This document shows positions 31,939-40,749 of a stretch of 64,000 nucleotides of DNA, piece by piece. The notes below the pieces were generated by a model. The model had not been told where the DNA came from. It did no database searches and saw only the letters and a program-made list of their open reading frames with translations. Positions within the stretch are counted from its first letter, which is position 1, and every line of letters starts with the position of its first letter. The stretch lies in contig CP170506.1 of assembly GCA_042691655.1 (NCBI GenBank), positions 4,278,001-4,342,000 on the forward strand. Reading direction: 5' to 3'. A program made the translations under genes and the position numbers. Source of the DNA: UBA695 sp042691655 (GTDB lineage: Bacteria > Verrucomicrobiota > Verrucomicrobiia > Chthoniobacterales > Chthoniobacteraceae).

Positions 31939-33378
31939 ATGCGACTCGAAGCCAGCGGAATCTACAAACACTATGGTCCGGCCACCGCGCTTGGCGGAGC
32001 TGGAATCGCGCTCCGGCAGGGGGAAATTCATGCCCTGCTGGGAGAGAATGGCGCGGGCAAAAGCACGCTGGCGCGCATCCTGAGCGGCTCCGAGCCGCCT
32101 GATGCCGGGACGGTGCTCATCGACGATCGCCCTTACGAGCCACGCGAGCCGCTGGAGGCCATTCACCAGGGCGTGGCCTTCGTCGGCCCCGTCTCGCGCC
32201 TCGCGCCGGACCTGACCGTGGAGCAAAACATCGTCCTCGGCCTGGAACCAGAGCGCAACGGCTGGATCGACCACGCCCGCTTACGCGAGCAGGCCACCTG
32301 GGCGCTGGGCGAACTCCAGAGCCTCGATCTCCCGCTCGACGCGCGTGTCGCCACGCTCGGGCCCGCCGACCGGCAGCGCGTGGAAATCGCCCGCGCGCTC
32401 ATGGCCGGTTCCCGCGTGCTGATCCTGGACGAGCCGACCCGCTCCCTTTCGCATTGGGAAACCGGCCCGCTTTTTACCACGCTGCGCCATCTTGCGCGCG
32501 GCGGCGTGGCCATCCTTTTCGTGAGCCATTTCCTGGAGGAAGCCTTCGCCCTTTGCGACCGCTTTACCGTGCTGCGCGAAGGGCGCTCGGTCGCCTCGGG
32601 CTTGATGGCGGAAACCACCCGCCCGGCCCTGCTGGAAGCCATGGCGGGGGAGCCGGTGGACGAAACGTTCCGGCCCCGCATCGCCGAGCGGCACCGGGGG
32701 CGCGGCGTCCTATGGCTGGAGGGGGCGTGCGGGCGCGAGGCCGTGCGCGGCGTCACCCTTACGCTGCACGAGGGGGAGATCCTCGGGCTCACGGGGCTCG
32801 ACGGAGCCGGGCGGCGCGAGCTGCTCCGGCTGGTCATGCGCTCCGAGCCGTTGCGGCGGGGAAAAATCTGGCGCGGCGGTTCCGTCGCCATGGCCGCCCC
32901 GGCCGATGACGCCGTTTTTAAGAGCATGGACGTGGCCGATAACCTGACGCTGCCCGCACTCTCCAAGTACAGCAAGCTCGGCTTCATTTCCCTGGAGGAC
33001 CAGGCCTCCGCCGCGCAAGACTGGATCGCCAAGCTGCATTTGCGCGCCCGTTCGCCGCGCCAGCGGGCCGCCACGCTCTCCGGCGGGGCCCGGCAAAAAC
33101 TGCGCCTAGGGCGGCTCTTGATTCAGCCCGCCTCCGTCCTCCTGCTCGACGAACCGGCACGCGGCCTCGACTTCCGTTCGCGGCTGGAGATTTACCGCTT
33201 GGTGGACGCCATCGCCGCCGAAGGCAAGGGCATCCTGTGGGCCGGGTCCGACCCCGGGGAACTCCTGAGGGTTTGCGACACCATCGCGCTTTTGCGCCAC
33301 GGCGAGCTCGTGGATTCCCGCCCGTCCGGCGAGTGGACCGAGCCCGAAATGATCGCGGCAGCTCTCGGCACTCCCTAA
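31939..33378 (+). CDS. Sugar ABC transporter, double ATPase (RbsA/XylG type)
   Basis: Energises import of a monosaccharide, probably a pentose given its place after xylB. It has 479 residues with two ABC modules. Module 1: Walker A GENGAGKST (about 35-43), then a long-range Walker B VLILDEPTRSLS. Module 2: the Walker A equivalent is the degenerate GLDGAGRREL, signature SGGARQKLRLGRLL, and Walker B VLLLDEPARGLD. This asymmetry is usual in RbsA/MglA proteins. The permease gene starts 6 bases after the stop. No substrate-binding protein gene is next to it. Confidence 0.88.
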   Translation: MRLEASGIYKHYGPATALGGAGIALRQGEIHALLGENGAGKSTLARILSGSEPPDAGTVLIDDRPYEPREPLEAIHQGVAFVGPVSRLAPDLTVEQNIVLGLEPERNGWIDHARLREQATWALGELQSLDLPLDARVATLGPADRQRVEIARALMAGSRVLILDEPTRSLSHWETGPLFTTLRHLARGGVAILFVSHFLEEAFALCDRFTVLREGRSVASGLMAETTRPALLEAMAGEPVDETFRPRIAERHRGRGVLWLEGACGREAVRGVTLTLHEGEILGLTGLDGAGRRELLRLVMRSEPLRRGKIWRGGSVAMAAPADDAVFKSMDVADNLTLPALSKYSKLGFISLEDQASAAQDWIAKLHLRARSPRQRAATLSGGARQKLRLGRLLIQPASVLLLDEPARGLDFRSRLEIYRLVDAIAAEGKGILWAGSDPGELLRVCDTIALLRHGELVDSRPSGEWTEPEMIAAALGTP

Positions 33379-33384
33379 TAACCT

Positions 33385-34362
33385 ATGCACCCATTGATCC
33401 AACAGCATTGGCGGCGCGCCGCCTTCGAAGCCGCCCTCGTGGCGGCGGTCCTGGTGGCGCTTTTTGCCGTGCTGCTGGCTCCCTCGCCCGACGGCGGGAG
33501 CGCGGGCTCGTTTTTCTGGACCGCCGACAACGCGCGCTTCGTGGCGATTGAGGCGCTTTCGGTCAGCCTCGGGGCGCTCGGGATGGCGCTTGTGCTGCTC
33601 GTGGGCGGCATCGACCTGAGCGCAGGGGGCTGTGCCGTCCTGGCGGGCGTGGTGGCGGCGGCCTTGCTGGGGCGCGGCACGCCGGTTTTCCCCGCGCTCG
33701 GCTGCGCGCTGCTGGCGGGCGGGGCGCTCGGGGCGCTCAACGGCACGCTGGTCGGGTTTGCCCGGACGGCGGCGGCCCCGTGGCTGATCACCCTGGGTAC
33801 GTTCGGCATCGCCCGGGGCGCGGCCCATTGGATCGCCGGGGAGGACACGGCGGATATTCCGCTCGCCGCCTCCAACACCCTTCGCGGGCTGAACCTCGCG
33901 CCGGGCCTGCTGCTGGTGGCGCTGCTCACCGCCGGGCTGGCGGTCCTCCTGCGCGTCACCGTTTTTGGGCGGCACTTGCGGGCCATCGGCTCCAACGAAG
34001 AAGCGGCGCGGCTGTGCGGCGTGCGCGTGCGGCTCACCAAGGGCCTGGTCTACACGGCCGCCGGGTGCCTGTTCGCGCTGGCCGGGCTCGCGGGCATGGC
34101 CGTGGCCGGGCATGGGAGCACGCGGGCCGCTCTTGGGCTCGAAATCGCCTACGTGGCCGCGGCGCTTTGGGGCGGCCTGCGGCTGGGCGGCGGCTCCGGT
34201 GGCGTCTGCGGGGCGTTTATCGGCGCACTGGGCGTCACGGCGCTTATGAACGCCGTTCAGCAGGCGGGCTGGCCGGTGCCGTTGCAGGAGATCGCCATGG
34301 GCGGCCTGCTCATCGCGGCAGTGGGCATCGACCGCCTGCGGCAAAGGCCTACATGCCCATGA
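33385..34362 (+). CDS. Sugar ABC transporter permease (RbsC/XylH type)
   Basis: Inner-membrane channel subunit that pairs with the preceding ATPase. It has 325 residues and about nine hydrophobic segments. Family motifs: LVGGIDLSAGG, APWLITLGTFGIARG, the EAA-like loop FGRHLRAIGSNEEAARLCGV, and late GGVCGAFIGALGVTALMNA. The region between two helices (WIAGEDTADIPLA) is the RbsC periplasmic loop. It overlaps the convergent fabI by 14 bases. Confidence 0.88.
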   Translation: MHPLIQQHWRRAAFEAALVAAVLVALFAVLLAPSPDGGSAGSFFWTADNARFVAIEALSVSLGALGMALVLLVGGIDLSAGGCAVLAGVVAAALLGRGTPVFPALGCALLAGGALGALNGTLVGFARTAAAPWLITLGTFGIARGAAHWIAGEDTADIPLAASNTLRGLNLAPGLLLVALLTAGLAVLLRVTVFGRHLRAIGSNEEAARLCGVRVRLTKGLVYTAAGCLFALAGLAGMAVAGHGSTRAALGLEIAYVAAALWGGLRLGGGSGGVCGAFIGALGVTALMNAVQQAGWPVPLQEIAMGGLLIAAVGIDRLRQRPTCP

Positions 34363-35125
34363 TCTGGTAGCCGCCGTCGACGTAGATCGTCTGGCCGGTG
34401 ATGCTGGCGGCTCCGTCGCTGGCGAGGAACAGCCCCGTCGCGCCGATCTCCTCCACCGTGCAGCTTCGCCCGAGCGGGGCGCGCTCCTGGTAGACTTTGT
34501 TGATCTGGCTGAACCCGGCGATGCCCCGGGCGGCAAGCGTCTGCACGGGCCCTGCGCTGATGCAGTTGACCCGGATGTTTTGCTTGCCCAGGTCGTAGGC
34601 CAGGTAACGGCCGGTCGCCTCCAGGCTCGCCTTGGCCACGGCCATGACGTTGTAGTGGGGCACTACTTTCTCCGCGCCATAGTAGCTCATCGCCATGATG
34701 GAGCCGCCGCGCGGCATGAGCGGGGCCGCCTCGCGGGCTAGACCCAGCAGCGAGTAGGCCGAGATGTCGTGCGCGAGCAGATAGGCCTCGCGGCTGGTGT
34801 TGATGAAGCGCCCTTCGAGCGCCTCGCGCGGTGCGAAGGCCACGGAGTGGAGCATCAGGTCGATGGTGCCGAAGTGCTCTTTGGTTTTCTGGAAAAACTC
34901 TGTGATCTCCTCGTCCTTGGTGACGTCGCAGGGGTAGAGCGGGGTGTCGGCTCCGAATTCGGCGACGAGCTCCTCCACGTTATCCTTCAGGCGTTCGCCC
35001 TGGTAGTTGAAAATGAGCTTGGCGCCCGCCGCGGCCCACGCCTGTGCGATGGCCCAGGCGATGCTGCGCTTGTTGGCGACGCCGAAGACGACGCCGGTTT
35101 TGCCTTCCAGGGTTTGAGGAGTCAT
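34349..35125 (-). CDS. fabI: Enoyl-[acyl-carrier-protein] reductase (NADH), FabI type
   Basis: Reduces the trans-2 enoyl-ACP double bond in each round of fatty acid elongation. The ATG at 35125 gives 258 residues, the FabI length; an in-frame extension to 35224 runs through an intergenic terminator and is rejected. Motifs: GVVFGVANKRSIAWAIA, YPCDVTKDEEI, HSVAFAPREALEG, and the YX6K catalytic pair Tyr158-Lys165 (YNVMAVAK). It is the target of triclosan-like inhibitors in other bacteria. It follows galE on the same strand but a terminator separates them. Confidence 0.95.
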   Translation of the reverse strand: MTPQTLEGKTGVVFGVANKRSIAWAIAQAWAAAGAKLIFNYQGERLKDNVEELVAEFGADTPLYPCDVTKDEEITEFFQKTKEHFGTIDLMLHSVAFAPREALEGRFINTSREAYLLAHDISAYSLLGLAREAAPLMPRGGSIMAMSYYGAEKVVPHYNVMAVAKASLEATGRYLAYDLGKQNIRVNCISAGPVQTLAARGIAGFSQINKVYQERAPLGRSCTVEEIGATGLFLASDGAASITGQTIYVDGGYQIMGM

Positions 35126-35171
35126 AAGAAGAGATGTCGATTGTATATTTATCGATAAGGGGAGGAACCAG

Positions 35172-35207
35172 TAAAAAAACGAAGACGCAGCCGGATTCCC
35201 GGCTGCG
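35172..35207 (-). terminator. Intrinsic terminator of galE
   Basis: A perfect 9-bp stem, CGCAGCCGG and CCGGCTGCG around a 4-base loop, followed on the minus strand by a run of seven T. It lies 24 bases after the galE stop. Confidence 0.8.
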
Positions 35208-35230
35208 CCTCCGGAAAACTGCAAAGTAAA

Positions 35231-36202
35231 CTAATCGCCGTAGCCGGTCGGGTGCTTCTTGTGCCAGGCCCAGGCGCTTTCGATGATCTTGTCGATCGAC
35301 TGGTACTGGGGGTTCCAGCCCAGCTCGCGCTGGACCTTCTCGGAGGCGGCGATCAGGAGAGGCGGGTCGCCAGGGCGGCGCGGGGTCTCTTTGACGGGGA
35401 TTTTGATGCCGGTCACTTTTTCGCACGCGGCAATGATCTCGCGCACGCTTGTGCCGCCGCCGGTGCCCAGATTGTAGAGGGCGCTCTCGGTGCGGCCGAG
35501 GGCCAGGATGTGGGCCTGGGCGAGGTCGATGATGTGGATGTAATCCCGGATGCAGGTGCCGTCCGGAGTCTCGTAATCGTTGCCGAAGATGTCCACGTGG
35601 TCCTTCTGGCCGAGGGCGACCTTGAGGACGTTCGGGATGATGTGGGTCTCCGTGCGGTGGTCCTCACCGTAGTTCTCGGAAGCGCCCGCGGCGTTGAAGT
35701 AGCGCAGGGCCACGAATTTCAGGCCGTGGATCTGGTCGTACCAGCGGAGGATTTTCTCAAAAAGGAGCTTTGATTCGCCGTAGGGGTTGATCGGGCGCTG
35801 CGGGAGCGTCTCGTCGATCGGGTTGCGCTCGGGCGGGCCGAACGTGGCGCAGGTGGAGGAAAAGACGAACTTTTTGACGCCCGCCGCGACCATGCCGTCG
35901 AGCAGGTTGATGCCGCCGTAGACGTTGTTGCGGAAGTACTTGGAGGGATTCGTCATCGACTCGCCCACCAGGGCGTTCGCGGCGAAGTGCATGACGGCCT
36001 CGGGCGCGGCCTCGCGCAGCGCGGCGGCAATCTGCTCCGGTTTCTGCAAGTCACCAAAGACGAACTGGGTGCGGGGATCGACAGCCTTGCGGTGACCTTC
36101 CGTAAGATTGTCGAAGACCGTCACCTCGTGACCCTGGTTGAGCATCTGCTCAACACAAATGCTGCCAATGTAGCCGGCTCCGCCGGTAACAAAAATCTTC
36201 AT
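35231..36202 (-). CDS. galE: UDP-glucose 4-epimerase
   Basis: Interconverts UDP-galactose and UDP-glucose in the Leloir pathway and supplies sugar nucleotides for envelope polysaccharides. The ATG at 36202 gives 323 residues. The extended SDR fold begins MKIFVTGGAGYIGSICVEQM; the active site has FSSTCATFGPPE and the YXXXK motif NPYGESK. Later motifs: LRYFNAAGASENYGEDH and CIRDYIHIIDLAQAH. A terminator follows. Related epimerase/dehydratase activities cannot be fully excluded but GalE is the best fit. Confidence 0.93.
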   Translation of the reverse strand: MKIFVTGGAGYIGSICVEQMLNQGHEVTVFDNLTEGHRKAVDPRTQFVFGDLQKPEQIAAALREAAPEAVMHFAANALVGESMTNPSKYFRNNVYGGINLLDGMVAAGVKKFVFSSTCATFGPPERNPIDETLPQRPINPYGESKLLFEKILRWYDQIHGLKFVALRYFNAAGASENYGEDHRTETHIIPNVLKVALGQKDHVDIFGNDYETPDGTCIRDYIHIIDLAQAHILALGRTESALYNLGTGGGTSVREIIAACEKVTGIKIPVKETPRRPGDPPLLIAASEKVQRELGWNPQYQSIDKIIESAWAWHKKHPTGYGD

Positions 36203-36365
36203 AAATGTTTTTGTGAGCCTCCTAGTCAACCAGCTTGCCGGGCCGGGATGAAGCAAAAAGTTGAAGGGCCCCTGAATCGCGTTTCTTCGGTTGCAGACAG
36301 GGCGTAAAACAGCTTAAAATAAACGGACACGCCGCCCCCCCACTTTTCCCCCGACAATTCTCCCC

Positions 36366-38387
36366 ATGAAGGTCTGTATTATTGCCCTCCTCGCGCTTCC
36401 CGTTTTGGCCCTGGCCCAGCAACCGACCCCCGCGCCGGTTCCCAAAGGCCAGAACATCTTCAGAAACGGGAACTTCGAAAAGTTCACCGACGAGGATAAC
36501 CTGTGGGATGGCGTGGACCGCGACGGGCTCCTTTCCGGCGATGTCATCGCGGACGATGCCGGGGCCAAAATCAAGACCCCGGCTCCCAAGGGGGTCTTTT
36601 ACGGCGATCGCGGCGCCCGTTCCTACAGCATCGACGCCATCCTCGATGGCGGCAACACGGGCCGTCTGGCCCTGCCGGTTTCCGTGCAGGTGGCCGATCT
36701 TAACCGCGACGGCCTGCTGGATCTGATCACGGTGGACTCCGCCGGGTACTTCCGCGTCTACTTTAACAGCGGCACGCCCACCGAGCCGAAATTCACCCAT
36801 TGCGAACTGGTGCCCATCTTCCTGGGGCGCTTTCCCTGGCCCGGCGTCACCAAAACCGGCGACTACTGGCGGCGCAGCTACGGCGACGGCCTCAAGCTCG
36901 CTCTGGCGGAATTCGACAAAAACGGTCTCCAGGATCTCCTCCTGGGCAACTACTACGGCGATCTGCTCGTCGTCAAAAACACCGGCACCCTGCAAGTGCC
37001 CGAATGGAAGCAGCCCGTCGCCGTTGACTCGATCAAGCTCCCGACCACCAAGGACGGCCAGCTCTGGGCCAATCTGATGGCCCCGGCCGCCTTCGACTGG
37101 AACCGCGATGGCAAGCTCGACATCCTCGTCGGCGAGGGGAGCTATTCCGCCAACGCCATCCACCTGCTCCTCAACGCCACCGGTATGGGCGGCGGGAGCG
37201 GTGCGGGCGCGGGCGGGTTCGTCGGCACGGCGGCGTTTTCCACCTCCGCGAAGTCGGCCCTGCCCACCTACAACGAGGATTTCCACGAATACCTGGCCTT
37301 CGGCGACGGCCGCGAGCAGTTAGCCCCCGCCGTGGTCGACTACAACGGAGACGGCCAGCCCGACCTCCTCGTGGGCGACCGCATGGGCCAGATCAATGTC
37401 TACCTGAGCGAAGGGACTTGGAAAAAGGGGGTTGAGCTCAAGCGCCAACCCCAGCCGATCAACTTCGGCGGCACCGTCAGCATCGGGTCGGGCCCCGCCG
37501 GGATGCGTTGCTTGGCCCCCACCGCGGCCGACCTCAACGGCGACGGCAAATTCGACATCATCGTCGGCAAGCCCGACGGCCACATCGCCGTTTCCTACAA
37601 CATCGGCACGGCCACCGAGCCGAAATTCGGGCCGCTGGTCGACCTCAAGGGCGAGAAAGTTTTCCCGAGAGGTTCCATCAGGGCCCCAGGCGAGTGGAAG
37701 GTCAATTTCGGCTACTTCCAGGGGAACTTCTTGAACTACTTCTCCGTCGTCTCGCCCCAGGAGGACCCCGAGGCGGCGCAGGCCACCGGCAAAAACGTGC
37801 TGAAATTCGGCTACAGCCCCTCGCAAAACCGGATCATCCGGCGCGCCCCGCTTGTTTTCTCAACGACAGAACAGCCCACCCAGACAGCGCCGTTCGCCGG
37901 GTTCCAGGCCGATTTCACTACGCCAAACTATTGGGGTGACACTTACTGGCGGGGAAGCTACTACACCGATTCCAATAACGTCACCCTCCGCCAGGAATCG
38001 GGATGGAACGTCATCCGGCCTAACGTCAAATATACGCTGTCGTTCCGGGTCAAGGGGCGCAACGTCAAGAAAGGCCACCTCTATTTCCTCTTTGGCGGCT
38101 GGCTCGTGCGCGACATGGTGGCCGCCAAGCAGCCTGCCCCACCGGCCGACGTCCGGGCCGCCGAGGCGCTGATGTACGACTTTGACTTCAACGTCGGCCC
38201 CACGTGGACCACCGTTTCACGCCCGGTCAACTTCAAGTTCGTCACCCAGCCCGACCTCAACAACTTCGATAAGTGGAACAAGCCGGGCAGCAAAATTCAG
38301 TACAACTCCCTCTTTGACCTGCGGGCTGCGCTCGTCGGCGAAGACGCCGTTTTCTACATCGACGACATCAAGCTGATCGAAATGTAA
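36366..38387 (+). CDS. Secreted FG-GAP/VCBS-repeat protein
   Basis: Exported protein of unknown function with a signal peptide (KVCIIALLALPVLALAQ) and 673 residues. At least five FG-GAP type calcium-loop repeats are visible, with motifs DLNRDGLLDLITVD, DKNGLQDLLLGN, DWNRDGKLDILVGE, DYNGDGQPDLLVGD and DLNGDGKFDIIVGK. Together they suggest a beta-propeller. The C-terminal quarter (after about 480) is different and may form a sandwich. No catalytic residues are recognised. Such proteins often bind surface glycans or proteins, which is inference only. Confidence 0.75.
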   Translation: MKVCIIALLALPVLALAQQPTPAPVPKGQNIFRNGNFEKFTDEDNLWDGVDRDGLLSGDVIADDAGAKIKTPAPKGVFYGDRGARSYSIDAILDGGNTGRLALPVSVQVADLNRDGLLDLITVDSAGYFRVYFNSGTPTEPKFTHCELVPIFLGRFPWPGVTKTGDYWRRSYGDGLKLALAEFDKNGLQDLLLGNYYGDLLVVKNTGTLQVPEWKQPVAVDSIKLPTTKDGQLWANLMAPAAFDWNRDGKLDILVGEGSYSANAIHLLLNATGMGGGSGAGAGGFVGTAAFSTSAKSALPTYNEDFHEYLAFGDGREQLAPAVVDYNGDGQPDLLVGDRMGQINVYLSEGTWKKGVELKRQPQPINFGGTVSIGSGPAGMRCLAPTAADLNGDGKFDIIVGKPDGHIAVSYNIGTATEPKFGPLVDLKGEKVFPRGSIRAPGEWKVNFGYFQGNFLNYFSVVSPQEDPEAAQATGKNVLKFGYSPSQNRIIRRAPLVFSTTEQPTQTAPFAGFQADFTTPNYWGDTYWRGSYYTDSNNVTLRQESGWNVIRPNVKYTLSFRVKGRNVKKGHLYFLFGGWLVRDMVAAKQPAPPADVRAAEALMYDFDFNVGPTWTTVSRPVNFKFVTQPDLNNFDKWNKPGSKIQYNSLFDLRAALVGEDAVFYIDDIKLIEM

Positions 38388-38401
38388 GAACGCGCGAGTT
38401 G

Positions 38402-38570
38402 CTAGGTAGTGTCGTCACGAGATGCGCATGGCAGCCACAAAGGATTTTTGATGCCGTTTTGTGGCTATTTTTGAGGGCAATATTGGTGAATATTGACCCA
38501 AAAATAGCTGCAAAACGGCGCAAAAAGCCGAAGTGGATGCCGTTGCGGCTCTCGTGACGACACTACCTAG
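38402..38570. mobile_element. MITE-like element A, 169 bp, 21-bp perfect terminal inverted repeats
   Basis: Left end CTAGGTAGTGTCGTCACGAG (38402 onward, 21 bases) and the exact reverse complement at 38550-38570. Inside, AGCCACAAA pairs with TTTTGTGGCT around AAGGATTTTTGATG. No transposase is encoded. The palindromic CTAG at both outermost ends could be target duplication or part of the repeat. The stop codon of the membrane protein gene (38567-38569) lies in the right end. It shares its core with the smaller element at 45323-45395. Confidence 0.75.
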
Positions 38571-39946
38571 GGCTGTTTGGCGGGCTCCGGCGTGGTGGCC
38601 ATCGGCAGGCGGCCGATCCATGACAGCTTCAGGCCCCGGTCGGTCCATTCGAAGGCGTCCTGAGGGCAGATGCAGAAGCGGCCCTCCTTGCGCTGAATGG
38701 CGGCGTCCCATACGTGCACCTTTTCCGGGGCCCAGCCCTGGAGCAACAGGGAGAGCGCCGTCGCGCTCCAGTGGTTGAGCGCGCTCGCGCGGGCGATCCG
38801 GGGGATTGCCTCCTGTGTCTGCACCGGGCCGGGCGAAGCAGCCAGGGATTTCTGAAAAATCCCGCAGAGGCCCACCCAGGAAAGGGACATGGCCGCCATC
38901 GTCACAGCGAAAAGCAGCGCGGGCCACACCGGGGCGGCCGTTCGCGCGGGGAGCGCCACGCCCTTGCGCAGCCGCCACGCCTCCAGCCCGGCCAGGAGCG
39001 CCAGCGGAGCCGAGGCCAGGATGCCGAACTTCCGGTAGCAGAGCGACCCGGCCCACCCCCCGGGGAGCAGCCCGTAGACGAGCCCAAGAGCGAGCGCCGC
39101 AATCCAAAGGCCCTTGCGCCACCGGGCGAGCGCCGCCGGGGCGGGCTTCTCGCTCCAGGCCGCGCGAAACTCCAGCACAGCGGCGGCATAGGCGGGCAGC
39201 AGCGCCGCGAAAGGGGTTAGCAAGAGCCCTGAAAAGGCTTCCGCCAGCCAGGCGTTCGCCGCGAGATTGGCCCGCTCGTAATCCGTCGCCAGCAGCGCCA
39301 CCTCCAGGCCCTTGGCGAGCGTCGCCACGGCGAAAAGCGCGCCCCATCCCGCCAGCCGCCCCCGGCCAGCCCCCGGGGCCGCGAGCGCCAGCCCAAAGGC
39401 CGTGGCCGCCGCGAGGCCGTAAAGCGCCACCGAGACGGGGTGCAGGCCGTCCATCGCCACCCCGGCCAGCAAAGCCACCGGAGCCCAGCGCCACGGGCAG
39501 CCGCACCAAACAAACGCCAGCACCACCCACCCCGCCTGGAGCGCCGGAGTCACCTCTCCCACCATCACGATCTGCCCCGGCAGCGGGGCCAGCAGAATAC
39601 CAAACACCGCCCACATCCGCAGCGGGGCCTGGGGACCACGCAGCATCGCCAGGCAAGCCGCGAGGCTTAAGAGCGGCACTGCCGAGCAGACCAGCCCCTG
39701 CACCCGGGCAAGCGCGACGGGGGAGGAGACCCACGGCAGCGCCCAGAGGATCGGAGCCTGGATCACGTGGTCAAGCCACCGGTGGTGGGGCACGCACGGC
39801 CCCCCTTCCTGGAGAATCCGCACCAGGTAATAGGCTCCGTCGTTGGTCAGGCTGGCCAGGCAGAGCGCGGCGGTGAAAAACCCGGCGGCGGCAAGGGCCC
39901 AGGTGAGGATGGCCGTCCTGCGGGAAGAGTCGGGGGTGGTTTGCAT
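38567..39946 (-). CDS. Hypothetical polytopic membrane protein
   Basis: A 459-residue protein with many hydrophobic segments (about ten), for example AILTWALAAAGFFTAALCLA and WVVLAFVWCGCPWRWAPVAL. Early LTNDGAYYLVRILQEGG and HRWLDHVIQ resemble the first periplasmic loop of GT-C type glycosyltransferases, but no clear DXD or similar motif is seen, so no function is assigned. The ATG at 39946 overlaps the upstream gene's stop (TGATG), so the two are translationally coupled. Its stop codon lies in a MITE-like element, so the C-terminus may have been altered by insertion. Confidence 0.7.
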   Translation of the reverse strand: MQTTPDSSRRTAILTWALAAAGFFTAALCLASLTNDGAYYLVRILQEGGPCVPHHRWLDHVIQAPILWALPWVSSPVALARVQGLVCSAVPLLSLAACLAMLRGPQAPLRMWAVFGILLAPLPGQIVMVGEVTPALQAGWVVLAFVWCGCPWRWAPVALLAGVAMDGLHPVSVALYGLAAATAFGLALAAPGAGRGRLAGWGALFAVATLAKGLEVALLATDYERANLAANAWLAEAFSGLLLTPFAALLPAYAAAVLEFRAAWSEKPAPAALARWRKGLWIAALALGLVYGLLPGGWAGSLCYRKFGILASAPLALLAGLEAWRLRKGVALPARTAAPVWPALLFAVTMAAMSLSWVGLCGIFQKSLAASPGPVQTQEAIPRIARASALNHWSATALSLLLQGWAPEKVHVWDAAIQRKEGRFCICPQDAFEWTDRGLKLSWIGRLPMATTPEPAKQP

Positions 39947-40686
39947 CAGCGCGACTTTAGCGCGCCATTGGTTTCTTCGGCCAACGAAATAGGCCAGTTG
40001 GTTTCGAGGAAATATTTCGGGTTGCTTTTCCGGTAGCTGTCATACCGGCTGCGAAATTCCCGGTTGAAGGCCGATCCGGCGACGGCCAGCGCGGGATACC
40101 GGCGCACCGCTTCCCGTTGCGCCTCATCGACGGTCTTGGGAGCCGTCACAGCGGGAGCAACTTGAAGGAACGCGGGGGCCGTGGTCGCCTTCGTGACGGC
40201 GTTTTGGCGCTGCTGGAGCGCTGCCAAGATCCGGCCGCGCTCGGCTTCGGGAATAGGGGCAAACTTCCAGACGGCGAGCCCCAGACAGAATCCCACCGCA
40301 TACTCCGCGACCATCAACCCGATGGCCCTGGAGAACCCCAGCCTGCCGGTATCGGGATGCTCCAGAGCCAAGCCGATGATGAGGGCTTGGACGGCCAGCT
40401 GGATCACAAGGATCAGGATGCCATAGCCCTCGGTGCCGGACGAGCCAAAGCCGAAATTGATCCCGAGACGCAGCGCCACCGTGGCTACGACGAGGCAAAA
40501 AACCGTCCAAAGCGCGTTGAGCCACGACGGCCAATAGCCGAAGAGCACCCGGACGAAAACCCGCAGAAGCAGAGCGCTGACGCCCAAGCCGCCGAGGAGC
40601 CCCACGATGAAAGCCAGAAGAGTCGCCGTGCCAGCTTGGGCCCACTGGGTTTGGTTCAGGTCCGATATGGCGGCGATTCCGTACAT
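39946..40686 (-). CDS. Hypothetical membrane protein coupled to the downstream gene
   Basis: A 246-residue protein with about five transmembrane segments in the first 145 residues (GTATLLAFIVGLLGGLGVSA; GILILVIQLAVQALIIGLAL) and a soluble C-terminal tail (about 155-246; TVDEAQREAVRRYPALAVAG, then FNREFRSRYDSYRKSNPKYF). I recognise no family. The stop overlaps the next ATG by one base (TGATG), so the two membrane proteins are probably made together. It lies 63 bases after the U32 gene on the same strand. Confidence 0.7.
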   Translation of the reverse strand: MYGIAAISDLNQTQWAQAGTATLLAFIVGLLGGLGVSALLLRVFVRVLFGYWPSWLNALWTVFCLVVATVALRLGINFGFGSSGTEGYGILILVIQLAVQALIIGLALEHPDTGRLGFSRAIGLMVAEYAVGFCLGLAVWKFAPIPEAERGRILAALQQRQNAVTKATTAPAFLQVAPAVTAPKTVDEAQREAVRRYPALAVAGSAFNREFRSRYDSYRKSNPKYFLETNWPISLAEETNGALKSR

Positions 40687-40749
40687 GGAGCGGGGAGCCT
40701 AAATCACATCTAATCATCCCCGCAACCCTTTTCTGGTGACGATTTGGTG

